DNA of 64,000 nt. It comes from Bog-473 sp963745665. GTDB lineage: Bacteria > Actinomycetota > Acidimicrobiia > Acidimicrobiales > RAAP-2. The DNA lies in contig CAVUYE010000003.1 of NCBI GenBank assembly GCA_963745665.1, positions 620,001 through 684,000 on the forward strand, given 5' to 3'. The position numbers and the translations under genes were made by a program. The notes under the pieces were generated by a model. The model was not told the origin of the DNA and ran no database searches. It saw only the letters and a program-made list of their open reading frames with translations. Of the stretch, positions 1 to 10,089 are shown piece by piece; the first letter of the stretch is position 1; every line of letters starts with the position of its first letter.

Positions 1-1
1 G

Positions 2-3000
2 GCCACGCTGAGCGGCCCGACGTCGCTCCTCAACAATGGGGGCGGGAACCTGCTCTTCACCGACGGGGCGGCCTCGAGCGCCAATCTCGACGAGTTCTCG
101 GGTGCTCCGACGGGGGCCTCCCTCGTCCCAGTTGTCTCGGGCGTCAGCCCAGCAAATGGACCAACGGCCGGCGGAACCTCGGTCACAGTCACTGGCACCA
201 ACTTGACCGGCGCCACGGCCGTCGCCTTCGGCTCCAACGCGGGCACCTCCATCAGCGGGGTCACCGCCACCAGCCTCACGGTTACCTCTCCGGCGGGGAC
301 CGGCACGGTCAACGTCACGGTGACCACCCCCAACGGCACCTCGGCGGTCAACGCGCCGAGTGACCAGTTCACCTACAACGCCCCGGCGCTCCCGACGGTC
401 ACCGGCGTCAGCCCGACCAACGGACCAACGGCCGGCGGGACCTCGGTCATCGTGAGCGGTACCAACTTGACCGGCGCCACGGCTGTCGCCTTCGGCTCCA
501 ACGCGGGCACCTCCATCAGCGGGGTCACCGCCACCAGCCTCACGGTTACCTCTCCGGCGGGGACCGGCACGGTCAACGTCACGGTGACCACCCCCAACGG
601 CACCTCGGCGGTCAACGCACCGAGTGACCAGTTCACCTACAACGCACCGGCGCTCCCGACGGTCACCGGCGTCAGCCCCACGAGTGGTCTAGCGGCCGGC
701 GGGACCTCGGTCATCGTGAGCGGTACCAACTTGACCGGCGCTACGGCCGTCGACTTCGGGACCGCGCACCCGGGCACCTCCATCAGCGGGGTCACTGCCA
801 CCAGCCTCACGGTCACCTCTCCGGCGGGGACCGGCACGGTCAACGTCACGGTGACCACCCCCAACGGCACCTCGGCGGTCAACGCGCCGAGTGACCAGTT
901 CACCTACAACCCCCTGCCGACGGTCACCGCCGTCAACCCGAACAACGGGCCCCAGGGCGGGACCAACACCGTCACGCTCACCGGCAGCGGGTTTGTCTCG
1001 GGTTCGACTGGGGTCGAATTCGGCACCAACGCGGGCACTTCGGTCAACGTGAGCAGCGGCACCTCGCTCACTGTTGTGGTCCCGGCGGGGACCGGCACGG
1101 TCTCGGTGAGCGTGATCACCACCGGCGGTGGGTCCTCGACACCGCTGGCCAGCGCCTACACCTACAACGCCCCGGCGCTCCCGACGGTCACCGGGGTCAG
1201 CCCAGCAAATGGACCAACGGCCGGCGGAACCTCGGTCACAGTCACTGGCACCAACTTGACCGGCGCCACGGCCGTCGCGTTCGGCTCCAACGCGGGCACC
1301 TCCATCAGCGGGGTCACCGCCACCAGCCTCACGGTTACCTCTCCGGCGGGGACCGGCACGGTCAACGTCACGGTGACCACCCCCAACGGCACCTCGGCGG
1401 TCAACGCGCCGAGTGACCAGTTCACCTACAACGCCCCGGCGCTCCCGACGGTCACCGGCGTCAGCCCGACCAACGGACCAACGGCCGGCGGGACCTCGGT
1501 CATCGTGAGCGGTACCAACTTGACCGGCGCCACGGCCGTCGCCTTCGGCTCCAACGCGGGCACCTCCATCAGCGGGGTCACCGCCACCAGCCTCACGGTT
1601 ACCTCTCCGGCGGGGACCGGCACGGTCAACGTCACGGTGACCACCCCCAACGGCACCTCGGCCATCAACGCGCCGAGTGACCAGTTCACCTACAACGCCC
1701 CGGCGCTCCCGACGGTCACCGGCGTCAGCCCGACCAACGGACCAACGGCCGGCGGGACCTCGGTCATCGTGAGCGGTACCAACTTGACCGGCGCCACGGC
1801 CGTCGCCTTCGGCTCCAACGCGGGCACCTCCATCAGCGGGGTCACCGCCACCAGCCTCACGGTTACCTCTCCGGCGGGGACCGGCACGGTCAACGTCACG
1901 GTGACCACCCCCAACGGCACCTCGGCGGTCAACGCGCCGAGTGACCAGTTCACCTACAACGCCCCGGCGCTCCCGACGGTCACCGGGGTCAGCCCAGCAA
2001 ATGGACCAACGGCCGGCGGAACCTCGGTCACAGTCACCGGCACCAACTTGACCGGCGCCACGGCCGTCGCCTTCGGCTCCAACGCGGGCACCTCCATCAG
2101 CGGGGTCACCGCCACCAGCCTCACGGTTACCTCTCCGGCGGGGACCGGCACGGTCAACGTCACGGTGACCACCCCCAACGGCACCTCGGCGGTCAACGCG
2201 CCCAGTGACCAGTTCACCTACAACGCACCGGCGCTCCCGACGGTCACCGGCGTCAGCCCCACGAGTGGTCTAGCGGCCGGCGGGACCTCGGTCATCGTGA
2301 GCGGTACCAACTTGACCGGCGCTACGGCCGTCGACTTCGGGACCGCGCACCCGGGCACCTCCATCAGCGGGGTCACTGCCACCAGCCTCACGGTCACCTC
2401 TCCGGCGGGGACCGGCACGGTCAACGTCACGGTGACCACCCCCAACGGCACCTCGGCGGTCAACGCGCCGAGTGACCAGTTCACCTACAACCCCCTGCCG
2501 ACGGTCACCGCCGTCAACCCGAACAACGGGCCCCAGGGCGGGACCAACACCGTCACGCTCACCGGCAGCGGGTTTGTCTCGGGTTCGACTGGGGTCGAAT
2601 TCGGCACCAACGCGGGCACTTCGGTCAACGTGAGCAGCGGCACCTCGCTCACTGTTGTGGTCCCGGCGGGGACCGGCACGGTCTCGGTGAGCGTGATCAC
2701 CACCGGCGGTGGGTCCTCGACACCGCTGGCCAGCGCCTACACCTACAACGCCCCGGCGCTCCCGACGGTCACCGGGGTCAGCCCAGCAAATGGACCAACG
2801 GCCGGCGGAACCTCGGTCACAGTCACTGGCACCAACTTGACCGGCGCCACGGCCGTCGCGTTCGGCTCCAACGCGGGCACCTCCATCAGCGGGGTCACCG
2901 CCACCAGCCTCACGGTTACCTCTCCGGCGGGGACCGGCACGGTCAACGTCACGGTGACCACCCCCAACGGCACCTCGGCGGTCAACGCGCCGAGTGACCA

Positions 3001-4378
3001 GTTCACCTACAACGCCCCGGCGCTCCCGACGGTCACCGGCGTCAGCCCGACCAACGGACCAACGGCCGGCGGGACCTCGGTCATCGTGAGCGGTACCAAC
3101 TTGACCGGCGCCACGGCCGTCGCCTTCGGCTCCAACGCGGGCACCTCCATCAGCGGGGTCACCGCCACCAGCCTCACGGTTACCTCTCCGGCGGGGACCG
3201 GCACGGTCAACGTCACGGTGACCACCCCCAACGGCACCTCGGCGGTCAACGCGCCGAGTGACCAGTTCACCTACAACGCCCCGGCGCTCCCGACGGTCAC
3301 CGGGGTCAGCCCAGCAAATGGACCAACGGCCGGCGGAACCTCGGTCACAGTCACCGGCACCAACTTGACCGGCGCCACGGCCGTCGCCTTCGGCTCCAAC
3401 GCGGGCACCTCCATCAGCGGGGTCACCGCCACCAGCCTCACGGTTACCTCTCCGGCGGGGACCGGCACGGTCAACGTCACGGTGACCACCCCCAACGGCA
3501 CCTCGGCGGTCAACGCACCGAGTGACCAGTTCACCTATGAGGCCGCCGTGGCCACCCCCGAGAACACCACCACGTCGCTTACGGTGCCCAGCCTCACCTT
3601 CGGCTCCGAGGGTTCGCCCGCGGCCTTCACCGGCACGGTGGCAGGCCCGAGCGCTTCCGACGGGATCCCCGCCGGGACGGTCACCGTCTACTACGACTAC
3701 GGGGTCACGGGGCAAACCCAGCTGTGCCACGAGACCTTGAGCGGTGGCAGCGGTGACAGCGTCAACTACAGCTGCTCGCTCGCCAGCGCCACGCAGCTGC
3801 CTGCGGGCCCCTACACCAACGTGGTCGCCTCCTACGGCGGCGGATCGTCGTCGAACAGCAGCTTCAGCTACAACGCCTCGACATCGAGCCCGCAGAGCCT
3901 CACGGTGAGCCCGGCGTCAACTTCGGGAAACAACCTCAAGATCCAGCTGTCGTCGCCGGGACTGCGGTGGGGCATCGGGGGCCTCTACGAGATCAAGGTC
4001 ACCAACGAGGCCGCCACCGCCACGACGGGTACGCTGACAGTCACCGACGCCTTGCCAAGCGGGCTCTCCTACCGAGGCGCCGGGTCGTTCCAGCCGGGCT
4101 GGCAGTGCGCAGCGACGGGCGGCACTGTTACCTGCACGTCCACGAAAGCCATCGCAGCTGGCGGCGTCGACTACCTGTTCTTGGTGGTCCGGGTGAGCGC
4201 GCGGCCGGGTACGAGCGTCACCGACACGGTCAACCTGACACCGGTCGGGACCCCGGCGAGCAACTACACGGCGAGCGTCACGACGAAGGTGGAGGGCTTC
4301 TTCTTCGGTCGGGGTTCACACGACAGGGGCCATAGGCACTGGCGTGGTGGGTCGCCGTTCGGGTTCAGGCGCGGGTAG
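2..4378 (+). CDS. Giant IPT/TIG-repeat exoprotein, C-terminal part (5' end outside window)
   Basis: The frame is open from the left edge, so the true start lies upstream. The visible part holds 13 tandem IPT/TIG (immunoglobulin-like) domains of about 88 residues at 109-3534. Each begins near P-T-V-T-G-V-S-P and ends near D-Q-F-T-Y-N. An Ig-like bacterial repeat domain follows at roughly 3540-3870, then a DUF11-like domain at roughly 3910-4300 (key stretch Y-E-I-K-V-T-N). The protein ends in a short Gly/Arg/His-rich tail. There is no transmembrane anchor or LPXTG motif at the C-terminus. TIG arrays of this kind are normally secreted or surface proteins acting as stalks, adhesins or carriers of an N-terminal enzyme. 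The N-terminal module is not visible, so no specific function can be given. Repeats are almost identical at DNA level. Confidence 0.85.
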   Translation, partial: ATLSGPTSLLNNGGGNLLFTDGAASSANLDEFSGAPTGASLVPVVSGVSPANGPTAGGTSVTVTGTNLTGATAVAFGSNAGTSISGVTATSLTVTSPAGTGTVNVTVTTPNGTSAVNAPSDQFTYNAPALPTVTGVSPTNGPTAGGTSVIVSGTNLTGATAVAFGSNAGTSISGVTATSLTVTSPAGTGTVNVTVTTPNGTSAVNAPSDQFTYNAPALPTVTGVSPTSGLAAGGTSVIVSGTNLTGATAVDFGTAHPGTSISGVTATSLTVTSPAGTGTVNVTVTTPNGTSAVNAPSDQFTYNPLPTVTAVNPNNGPQGGTNTVTLTGSGFVSGSTGVEFGTNAGTSVNVSSGTSLTVVVPAGTGTVSVSVITTGGGSSTPLASAYTYNAPALPTVTGVSPANGPTAGGTSVTVTGTNLTGATAVAFGSNAGTSISGVTATSLTVTSPAGTGTVNVTVTTPNGTSAVNAPSDQFTYNAPALPTVTGVSPTNGPTAGGTSVIVSGTNLTGATAVAFGSNAGTSISGVTATSLTVTSPAGTGTVNVTVTTPNGTSAINAPSDQFTYNAPALPTVTGVSPTNGPTAGGTSVIVSGTNLTGATAVAFGSNAGTSISGVTATSLTVTSPAGTGTVNVTVTTPNGTSAVNAPSDQFTYNAPALPTVTGVSPANGPTAGGTSVTVTGTNLTGATAVAFGSNAGTSISGVTATSLTVTSPAGTGTVNVTVTTPNGTSAVNAPSDQFTYNAPALPTVTGVSPTSGLAAGGTSVIVSGTNLTGATAVDFGTAHPGTSISGVTATSLTVTSPAGTGTVNVTVTTPNGTSAVNAPSDQFTYNPLPTVTAVNPNNGPQGGTNTVTLTGSGFVSGSTGVEFGTNAGTSVNVSSGTSLTVVVPAGTGTVSVSVITTGGGSSTPLASAYTYNAPALPTVTGVSPANGPTAGGTSVTVTGTNLTGATAVAFGSNAGTSISGVTATSLTVTSPAGTGTVNVTVTTPNGTSAVNAPSDQFTYNAPALPTVTGVSPTNGPTAGGTSVIVSGTNLTGATAVAFGSNAGTSISGVTATSLTVTSPAGTGTVNVTVTTPNGTSAVNAPSDQFTYNAPALPTVTGVSPANGPTAGGTSVTVTGTNLTGATAVAFGSNAGTSISGVTATSLTVTSPAGTGTVNVTVTTPNGTSAVNAPSDQFTYEAAVATPENTTTSLTVPSLTFGSEGSPAAFTGTVAGPSASDGIPAGTVTVYYDYGVTGQTQLCHETLSGGSGDSVNYSCSLASATQLPAGPYTNVVASYGGGSSSNSSFSYNASTSSPQSLTVSPASTSGNNLKIQLSSPGLRWGIGGLYEIKVTNEAATATTGTLTVTDALPSGLSYRGAGSFQPGWQCAATGGTVTCTSTKAIAAGGVDYLFLVVRVSARPGTSVTDTVNLTPVGTPASNYTASVTTKVEGFFFGRGSHDRGHRHWRGGSPFGFRRG
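109..3534 (+). repeat. 13-unit tandem TIG array with a duplicated ~1.05 kb block
   Basis: Units of 258-267 bp run head to tail. Four variants can be told apart by the residues after V-S-P: A (ANGPTAGG), B (TNGPTAGG), C (TSGLAAGG, containing FGTAHPG) and D (NNGPQGG). The order is A-B-C-D-A-B-B-A-C-D-A-B-A. The C-D-A-B block at 637-1689 recurs almost base for base at 2218-3270. Such identity indicates recent duplication or gene conversion. It also makes the array length vulnerable to assembly collapse or expansion. Confidence 0.9.
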
Positions 4379-4842
4379 GGCGTCTTCTTTCGGTGGAGGG
4401 TTGGGGTGGAATACCTCAGCCCTCACCCGGAATATCGTTCACTCCGCTGTGTAGCCGTCCCTACGGCCAACATGCGCAGCATCACCTTGTCGCTACCGGC
4501 GCCGATAGAGCCGATCGGGCTGTCACAAAAGGACGCGAGGTCCGGGTCTCGTCAATGTGCCGGCGCTATAGAACTGCGCGGTGCCGCCGGCCACGTCGCA
4601 CTGGAGTCGGAAGTCGAGCAGCTTCCCGATCGTGGCGTCGCGGTCGGTGTTCGTTCTCGCCGGAGAGACGGCGTCAGTGTGGTGCGGGTGTAGTGCTTCC
4701 AGCACGTCGGTGGCGCGAGAGCTCGGCCAGCGGACGAACAGCGGCGAAGACGGGAGCGGGAGCGGCATGGACTAAAGAACGGAGCAAGAAGTGACAGCAG
4801 AAGGGTGAACTGTTCAGCAAGTGTTGCGCGGCTTCGGCGAGC
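4379..4842. other. Gene-free stretch between converging genes
   Basis: About 460 bases between the stops of the TIG protein and the facing propeller protein. Short open frames exist on both strands, but none shows a ribosome-binding site, a recognisable domain or gene-like composition. Composition is slightly less GC-rich than the flanks. No RNA gene or clear terminator hairpin was seen. Confidence 0.5.
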
Positions 4843-7194
4843 TCAGCCTTCTGCAGCGATCCCGACGACAGGTTTGTTTAGAACGATGCCTCCTTCGGAG
4901 CCACCGAAGTTGGCGCTCCCGTAATTGAAGACACCGCCGTCGGACGCGACGATCCAGTACCCGTGACCGTCGAGCGTGGCGGCCATGCCCACGGCCGGCT
5001 TGCGCAGGGCCAAGCCACCTGCTGAACCAAAGAACCCGGCGTCGCCGAAGTTGAAGATGCCTCCGTCCGAAGCCACGAGCCAGTAGCCCAGCCCGTCGGG
5101 GGAGGCCGCCATGCCGACGATGGGTTTGTTCAGTGGTTTGCCCCCCATGGAGCCGTGGAAGGCGGCGTCCCCGAAGCTGAAGATGCCCCCGTCGGAGGCC
5201 ACCAGCCAGTATCCGAGACCGTCGTGGGTCGCCGCCATGCCGACGATGGGTTTGTTCAGTGGCTTGCCCCCCATGGAGCCGTGGAAGGCGGCGTCCCCGA
5301 AGCTGAAGATGCCCCCGTCCGAGGCGACTAACCAGTAACCGCCGCCATCGGGCGTGGCGGCCATGCCGACAATGGGCGTGTTCAGCGGTTTTCCGCCCTG
5401 GGAGCCGAAGAAGCCCGCGTCGCCGTTGGTGAAAATGCCGCCGTCGGAGGCGACGAGCCAATAGCCCCCTTTGGATGGCGTGGGCGCCATACCGACGATC
5501 GGTTGGTTCAATCGGATTCCTCCGGTCGAACCGTCGAAGCCGGCGTTGCCGAACGTGAAGATGCCACCGTCGGAGGCGACGAGCCAGTAGGACGAATTTG
5601 GCGGAGCCAGGGGCGGAGGCGATGGCGGGCCCGGGAGCCCCGCCGAGCCCGAGAAAGCGACGACCTGGTCGCTGGCTGGAGCGAGGAGCAGGCCGTCTCC
5701 GACAGACGGGCTGGGGAAGTGGTTCGCCTGGCTCCCGACAGCGAGCTGTTCGACGGTCGCACCGGTCGCAGGATTGATCCCGAAGAGCGAGCTCCCTCCG
5801 ATCGACCAGATCAACCCGCCGGAGCTGATGGGCGGGCCACCGGCGCTTCCGTTCGTCCAGAGGACGGAGACGGACGGAGGCGACGCGTTTGTCTGCACGG
5901 CCTGAAGCCCACCCTCGCACGGCACGTAGACCACGCTTCCGACGACGGCATCGCCGCCATCGGCATTGGATCCGGGGCACACCGACGCCGAGGCGATGCC
6001 CATTCCGGTGTTGCCGCCGAGGTTGGACTGGTCCACGAGATAGGCCAACTGGTTCTTGCCGACCTGCAGCGCGGTCCCGTTCGAGAGCAGCGCCGGTGCG
6101 GTGGAACCGAGATCCTGGTCGTGCGAATTCATGAAGGACCAGTTGCTCGGGGCAAAGTACTGGGTGCGAGCCAGGCCGGGCGTCAGTTGCAGGATCGAGT
6201 CGCTGAAGTCATACGGGGTCGACGACGACCCGTTCCCGGTGGCGACCCAGATGTTGCCGGCCGCGTCGACCTCGGGAGCGGCGCCCCCCATCCACACGGC
6301 CCCGTCGTTGCCGATCGGCACAGCCTGGTAGAACCCCGGCGTCCCGCCGCCCTCGGGCACCGATCCGACCCAGCCGCTGTACGTCGAGCAGTCCCCGTCG
6401 TTACCCCCGTACCCGAAGATCACGTTCCCGTTGCTGAGGTTCAACCCGGTCCGTTGGAGGATCGCCGCGGTGGGCTGGCCGGGGGGATCCACGCCCTGGT
6501 CCAACAAGGTCGTGCCCGTATACATGTTCAGTCCCACCAGCACGTGGGCGGGGGTGCTCCCGCTGAGCTCGTCGGCGACGGCGAAGATCTCGCTCCGGGC
6601 AACGTCGAGGACCGGGGTTCCGGTGATGCCGACCGTCGGGCTGATGTCGCCACAGGGCAGGTCCCCGGACGGTACCGGCGTCCCGACGTGACTCGACCAG
6701 AGGACCGCTCCCGTGTTAGCGGCCAGCGCATAGATCGTGTCGTTCTCGGTCGCCACGTAGACGCGTCCCGTGGCTTCGAGGGGCTCCCCGTAGACCTGTC
6801 CGTCGAGTGCCGGCGAGGTCCAGGCGTGGGAAGCTGAAGAGAAGGACACGCCCGACGTGTCAATGCCGGAGCCGAGCGGATCGCCGTGGTACACCGTCCA
6901 CGATGTCGTGGCATCGACGTGCGTCACCGTGGCAGCCTCGGCACTGGTCGCGCCGACCCCACCTGCAGCGGCCGTGCCGAGCATGAGCAGGCTCATCCCG
7001 CCCCATATTGCGACGACGTGGTGCAGATGGGGGGACTGCAGCGCACGCAGTAGCCCGCCAAAGTGCAGGCGTCGACGGGAGCGAGGGGCGTTCGCGATCG
7101 GGCTGATGGACGAACGGTAACCCGCCTCGCCTCTGCGCGTCGATAGGACTTTTTGGCCAACCGGGGGCCATCCCGCGGGGACCTGGAACCGCAT
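4843..7194 (-). CDS. Secreted PQQ-like beta-propeller protein with six C-terminal GYWLVASDGG repeats
   Basis: The 783-residue protein starts with a basic stretch, then a hydrophobic segment near residues 60-90 ending in a signal-peptide-like A-E-A site. Residues about 90-500 read as a PQQ-like/quinoprotein beta-propeller (repeated A-L-A-A-N-T-G-A-V-L-W-type blades). A Pro-rich linker follows, then six repeats of about 42 residues, each with GYWLVASDGGIF, a G-D-A-x-F-x-G-S core and K-P-I-V-G-M-A-A. The same six-repeat module ends the protein at 46896-48866. It probably folds as a separate small propeller or binding module. Role is likely extracellular, substrate unknown. No strong ribosome-binding site marks the chosen ATG, so a later start is possible. 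Confidence 0.75.
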   Translation of the reverse strand: MRFQVPAGWPPVGQKVLSTRRGEAGYRSSISPIANAPRSRRRLHFGGLLRALQSPHLHHVVAIWGGMSLLMLGTAAAGGVGATSAEAATVTHVDATTSWTVYHGDPLGSGIDTSGVSFSSASHAWTSPALDGQVYGEPLEATGRVYVATENDTIYALAANTGAVLWSSHVGTPVPSGDLPCGDISPTVGITGTPVLDVARSEIFAVADELSGSTPAHVLVGLNMYTGTTLLDQGVDPPGQPTAAILQRTGLNLSNGNVIFGYGGNDGDCSTYSGWVGSVPEGGGTPGFYQAVPIGNDGAVWMGGAAPEVDAAGNIWVATGNGSSSTPYDFSDSILQLTPGLARTQYFAPSNWSFMNSHDQDLGSTAPALLSNGTALQVGKNQLAYLVDQSNLGGNTGMGIASASVCPGSNADGGDAVVGSVVYVPCEGGLQAVQTNASPPSVSVLWTNGSAGGPPISSGGLIWSIGGSSLFGINPATGATVEQLAVGSQANHFPSPSVGDGLLLAPASDQVVAFSGSAGLPGPPSPPPLAPPNSSYWLVASDGGIFTFGNAGFDGSTGGIRLNQPIVGMAPTPSKGGYWLVASDGGIFTNGDAGFFGSQGGKPLNTPIVGMAATPDGGGYWLVASDGGIFSFGDAAFHGSMGGKPLNKPIVGMAATHDGLGYWLVASDGGIFSFGDAAFHGSMGGKPLNKPIVGMAASPDGLGYWLVASDGGIFNFGDAGFFGSAGGLALRKPAVGMAATLDGHGYWIVASDGGVFNYGSANFGGSEGGIVLNKPVVGIAAEG

Positions 7195-7233
7195 ACGGTG
7201 CCCAGGAAACAGGGCCGGTTCCCGCCTCGAAAC

Positions 7234-8844
7234 CTACGCTCGCACCCCTGCGTTCACGATGTTGCCGGCCCAGGTGTAATCCGGTTTCCCCGAGGGCGAG
7301 CGCTCGACGGCGTCGACGACGTAGAGCCGACGAGGGAGCTTGTAGCCGGCGATGGTCTCACGGCAGTGCTTCTGTAGGGATTCCAGCGACGGCGCCTCGT
7401 GGCCGACCCGGGGCTGCACGATGGCCGCCACGGTCTGGCCCCAGCGCTCGTCGGGCGCCCCGCACACGATGGCGTCCATCACGTCGGGGTGCGAGCGCAC
7501 GGCGGACTCGACCTCTTCGGGGAAGATCTTCTCGCCGCCGGAGTTGATGACAATCGAGCCGCGGCCGAGCAGCGTGATGGAGCCGTCCTCCTCCACCGTG
7601 GCGTAGTCGCCCGGCATGACGTAGCGGGTGCCCCGTATCTGAATGAAGACCTCGGCCGTCTTCTTCGGGTCGTTGTAGTACCCGAGCGGGATGTCGCCTG
7701 AACGGGCGATCTTGCCGATGGTGCCTGACCCCGGCTCCACGAGCTCGAGGTTCTCGTCGAAGACGACCGTCGCGCCGAGGAGATGCACCGTGGGCCCGCT
7801 CTTCATGGCCGTGTTGCCGGCGGTCACCACCGTCATGCCGTTGTTGCCGCCCTCCGACGAACCGATGGCGTCAGTGATCACGAGGTTGGGCAGGTGGGCG
7901 AAGAACTCATCCTTGACCGGGGCCGAGAACAGCGCGGCGGACGACACCACGGCGAGCAGCGACGAGAGGTCGTGCTCGGTGCCCTCGTCGTCCAGCGACT
8001 CGATCAACGGCTTGCCCATGGCGTCGCCGGTGATCATCACCGAGTTGACCTTCTCGTCGTCGACAAGGCGCCAGACTTCGTGCGGGTCGAACTTGGCCAT
8101 GAGCACGATCTTGGAGCCCACGAAGCTCTGGCCCATGACGCACCACTGGGTCGCGCCGTGCATGAGCGGGGCCACCGGCAGGTGCACGAGGCCGCCGTTG
8201 GCGCCCTTGGCCACCATGGCGGTCGGATCGGTGATCCGTTGGTTCGTGACGGGATCGGTCCCGCCACCGAGGGCGTAGAAGACGTCTTCGTGCCGCCACA
8301 CGACGCCCTTGGGCATGCCGGTCGTGCCACCGGTGTAGAGGATGTAGAGGTCGTCCCCCGTGCGAGGCCCGAAATCGCGCTCGCCCGATTGGCCGGCCAG
8401 CGCGTCCTCGTAGGCGACCGTGCCCGCCGCCGGGTCGACGTCGCTGCCGTCCTCGATCACGATGACGTGCCGGAGCAGGGGAAGCTCGGGCAGCAGGGCT
8501 GCGACGAGTGGCGAGAACTCACGTTGGTAGACGAGCGCCTGCAGGTTGGCGTTGGTCAGCAGGTAGCGGAGCTCGTCCTTGACGTAGCGGTAATTGATGT
8601 TGATCCAGACGGCCCGCAGCTTGAAGACGGCCCAGGCGGTCTCGACCCACTCGACCGAGTTGTAGGCGTAGATCCCGACATGGTCCCCCGGCCCGATCCC
8701 CTGGGCGGCCAGATGGTGAGCCAGCTGGTTGGCCCGCGCCTCCATCTCGGCGTAGGTGCGCCGCTTGCCGTCGGCGACGAGATACTCCCGTTCCGGATAC
8801 GCGTCGACGGCCGCCTCGAACAGGTCGGCGAGGTTGAACTCCAT
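7234..8844 (-). CDS. FadD19-like acyl-CoA ligase (ANL superfamily)
   Basis: 536 residues activating a carboxylic acid as acyl-adenylate and then acyl-CoA. The phosphate-binding loop Y-T-G-G-T-T-G-M-P-K-G lies near residues 170-180. G-D-Y-A and L-G-R-G-S hinge motifs lie in the last third, and the catalytic lysine is in S-G-K-P-D-Y near residue 520. The sequence closely recalls mycobacterial FadD19, which activates steroid side-chain acids, but the substrate here is inferred only by family. ATG at 8844 was chosen because it begins the conserved N-terminus; upstream sequence belongs to the divergent SRPBCC gene. The gene shares a 78-bp divergent promoter region with that gene. Confidence 0.88.
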   Translation of the reverse strand: MEFNLADLFEAAVDAYPEREYLVADGKRRTYAEMEARANQLAHHLAAQGIGPGDHVGIYAYNSVEWVETAWAVFKLRAVWININYRYVKDELRYLLTNANLQALVYQREFSPLVAALLPELPLLRHVIVIEDGSDVDPAAGTVAYEDALAGQSGERDFGPRTGDDLYILYTGGTTGMPKGVVWRHEDVFYALGGGTDPVTNQRITDPTAMVAKGANGGLVHLPVAPLMHGATQWCVMGQSFVGSKIVLMAKFDPHEVWRLVDDEKVNSVMITGDAMGKPLIESLDDEGTEHDLSSLLAVVSSAALFSAPVKDEFFAHLPNLVITDAIGSSEGGNNGMTVVTAGNTAMKSGPTVHLLGATVVFDENLELVEPGSGTIGKIARSGDIPLGYYNDPKKTAEVFIQIRGTRYVMPGDYATVEEDGSITLLGRGSIVINSGGEKIFPEEVESAVRSHPDVMDAIVCGAPDERWGQTVAAIVQPRVGHEAPSLESLQKHCRETIAGYKLPRRLYVVDAVERSPSGKPDYTWAGNIVNAGVRA

Positions 8845-8922
8845 CGGTCCGAGATTAGAACAGGTTCTCGTTGTGCGGGCAATAAAGGGCCTGTTCCATG
8901 GCCAGAAACTATCGTCTGTGGC

Positions 8923-9372
8923 ATGGCCCACCCCGTCGCCGCTGCGCGCGACATCGCCGCACCGATCGAGAAGGTCTGGGCGCTCGTGTCGGACCTGCCC
9001 CGGATGGGGGAGTGGTCGCCCGAGAACGCCGGTGGGAAGTGGGTGAAGGGCGCCACCGGACCGGCGCTCGGTGCGGTCTTCAAGGGGACCAACAAGAACG
9101 GGGTCCGGCGCTGGTCCACCACCGTGACGGTCGTCTCTTGCGAGCCCAACACCGTGTTCGAGTTCGCGGTGACGTCGGGTCCGCTGTCGGTGGCGACGTG
9201 GCGCTACGACTTCGAGGAGACCGGCACGGGTTGCCGCGTGACCGAATCGTGGCTCGATCAGCGCAAGCCGTGGTTTACCACCGTGGCGCGCCTCATGGGC
9301 GACCACAGTGCATTGCACGCCGAGCAGGAGATGGCGGCGACGCTGGCCAACCTGGCCGCCGCAGTCGAATAG
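8923..9372 (+). CDS. SRPBCC (START/polyketide cyclase-like) family protein
   Basis: 149 residues with the SRPBCC start signature I-A-A-P-I-E-K-V-W-A-L-V-S-D followed by the W-S-P-E region and a helix near the C-terminus. This helix-grip fold forms a hydrophobic pocket for lipids, polyketides or other small ligands. Divergently placed from a FadD19-like ligase, so a ligand in acyl or sterol metabolism is plausible but not shown. Catalytic residues cannot be assigned. Confidence 0.78.
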   Translation: MAHPVAAARDIAAPIEKVWALVSDLPRMGEWSPENAGGKWVKGATGPALGAVFKGTNKNGVRRWSTTVTVVSCEPNTVFEFAVTSGPLSVATWRYDFEETGTGCRVTESWLDQRKPWFTTVARLMGDHSALHAEQEMAATLANLAAAVE

Positions 9373-9441
9373 CCACCGGGCGGGCGTCCGAGCGGGCGTC
9401 GAACGGATCGCAGCCAACCCGCGCCGTGACGCGCGACCGGC

Positions 9442-10072
9442 TCAGTCCTGCAGGCGCCGCACCACGTGCCCGGACGCGGCGTCGTCACCGGGCGCGCCAC
9501 GCCGGCGCAGGCGCTCCACGACGGCCCGGCGGTGGGGCTCGTCGACGTTGCCGCCGTACTTGAACTTGGCCGACACCTCCTCGACGCGGATGGTGATCCC
9601 GAGGATCCCGAGCAGGCGTGCCGCGTGTGACTCGGCCGGATCGGCCACCTCCACGTCCGGCTGGAAGGTCGCCAGTTGGCGCCGCAGAATGGCGGCCACG
9701 CTCCCGGGCTCCGTCCGTTCGTCCTGCACCCGTTGCCCTCCCGGTCAGCTGGACCGCGCCGTAGTACGTCGTCGGGATCCCGAGGGCGGGATCCTCGTCC
9801 CCGATCACCTTCCACGACGACGGGATGAAAGCCCAGTCGTCAGCCACGCTGAGCAGCACCTGCGGGTTCTCGTCCAGGGCGGCAAAGACCGGGTTGGCCC
9901 GCACGAGATGCAGCCGCACCGTGTCGTCCTGGAGCACGAACTGCGTGGGAACGACCACCGGCAGTCGGCGCGCCGGGCCGCCGGGCGCCACTAGGTGGCC
10001 GAACGGATGGGACACGAGGAACGGGCGCCATTCGTCCTCCCCGTGGGTGGCGTCGGCCGGGGCGATGAACAT
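9442..10072 (-). pseudogene. PaiB-like FMN-binding protein, frameshifted
   Basis: The N-terminal half starts M-F-I-A-P-A-D and has the S-H-P-F-G-H-L region and L-S-V-A-D-D-W-A-F-I-P-S-S-W, matching the PaiB/FMN-binding negative transcriptional regulator family (split-barrel flavin fold). The C-terminal half, with G-I-T-I-R-V-E-E-V-S-A-K-F-K-Y, continues in a different frame. The switch lies near 9728-9745 and the total length (631 nt) is one base more than 210 codons. Removing one base restores a protein of typical PaiB length, about 209 residues. The family includes Bacillus PaiB, a repressor of sporulation and degradative-enzyme genes. Sequencing error or a true null allele cannot be separated here. 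Confidence 0.7.
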
Positions 10073-10089
10073 GCACCACAGTCTGGCTC

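Noticed and set aside
373..3534. Series of 72-88-residue antisense frames across the TIG array, each open
   Set aside because: They repeat with exactly the period of the TIG units and are by-products of biased codon use on the other strand; no ribosome-binding sites.
109..3534. Regular repeats considered as a CRISPR array
   Set aside because: Units are over 250 bp, code for TIG domains in frame and lack short repeats with unique spacers.
4393..4794. Plus-strand frame of about 130 codons in the first intergenic gap
   Set aside because: No ribosome-binding site, Arg-rich low-complexity product and several overlapping alternatives; no basis to choose.
7783..8922. Plus-strand frame continuous with the SRPBCC gene
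   Set aside because: This part lies antisense to the acyl-CoA ligase; the SRPBCC domain begins at 8923.
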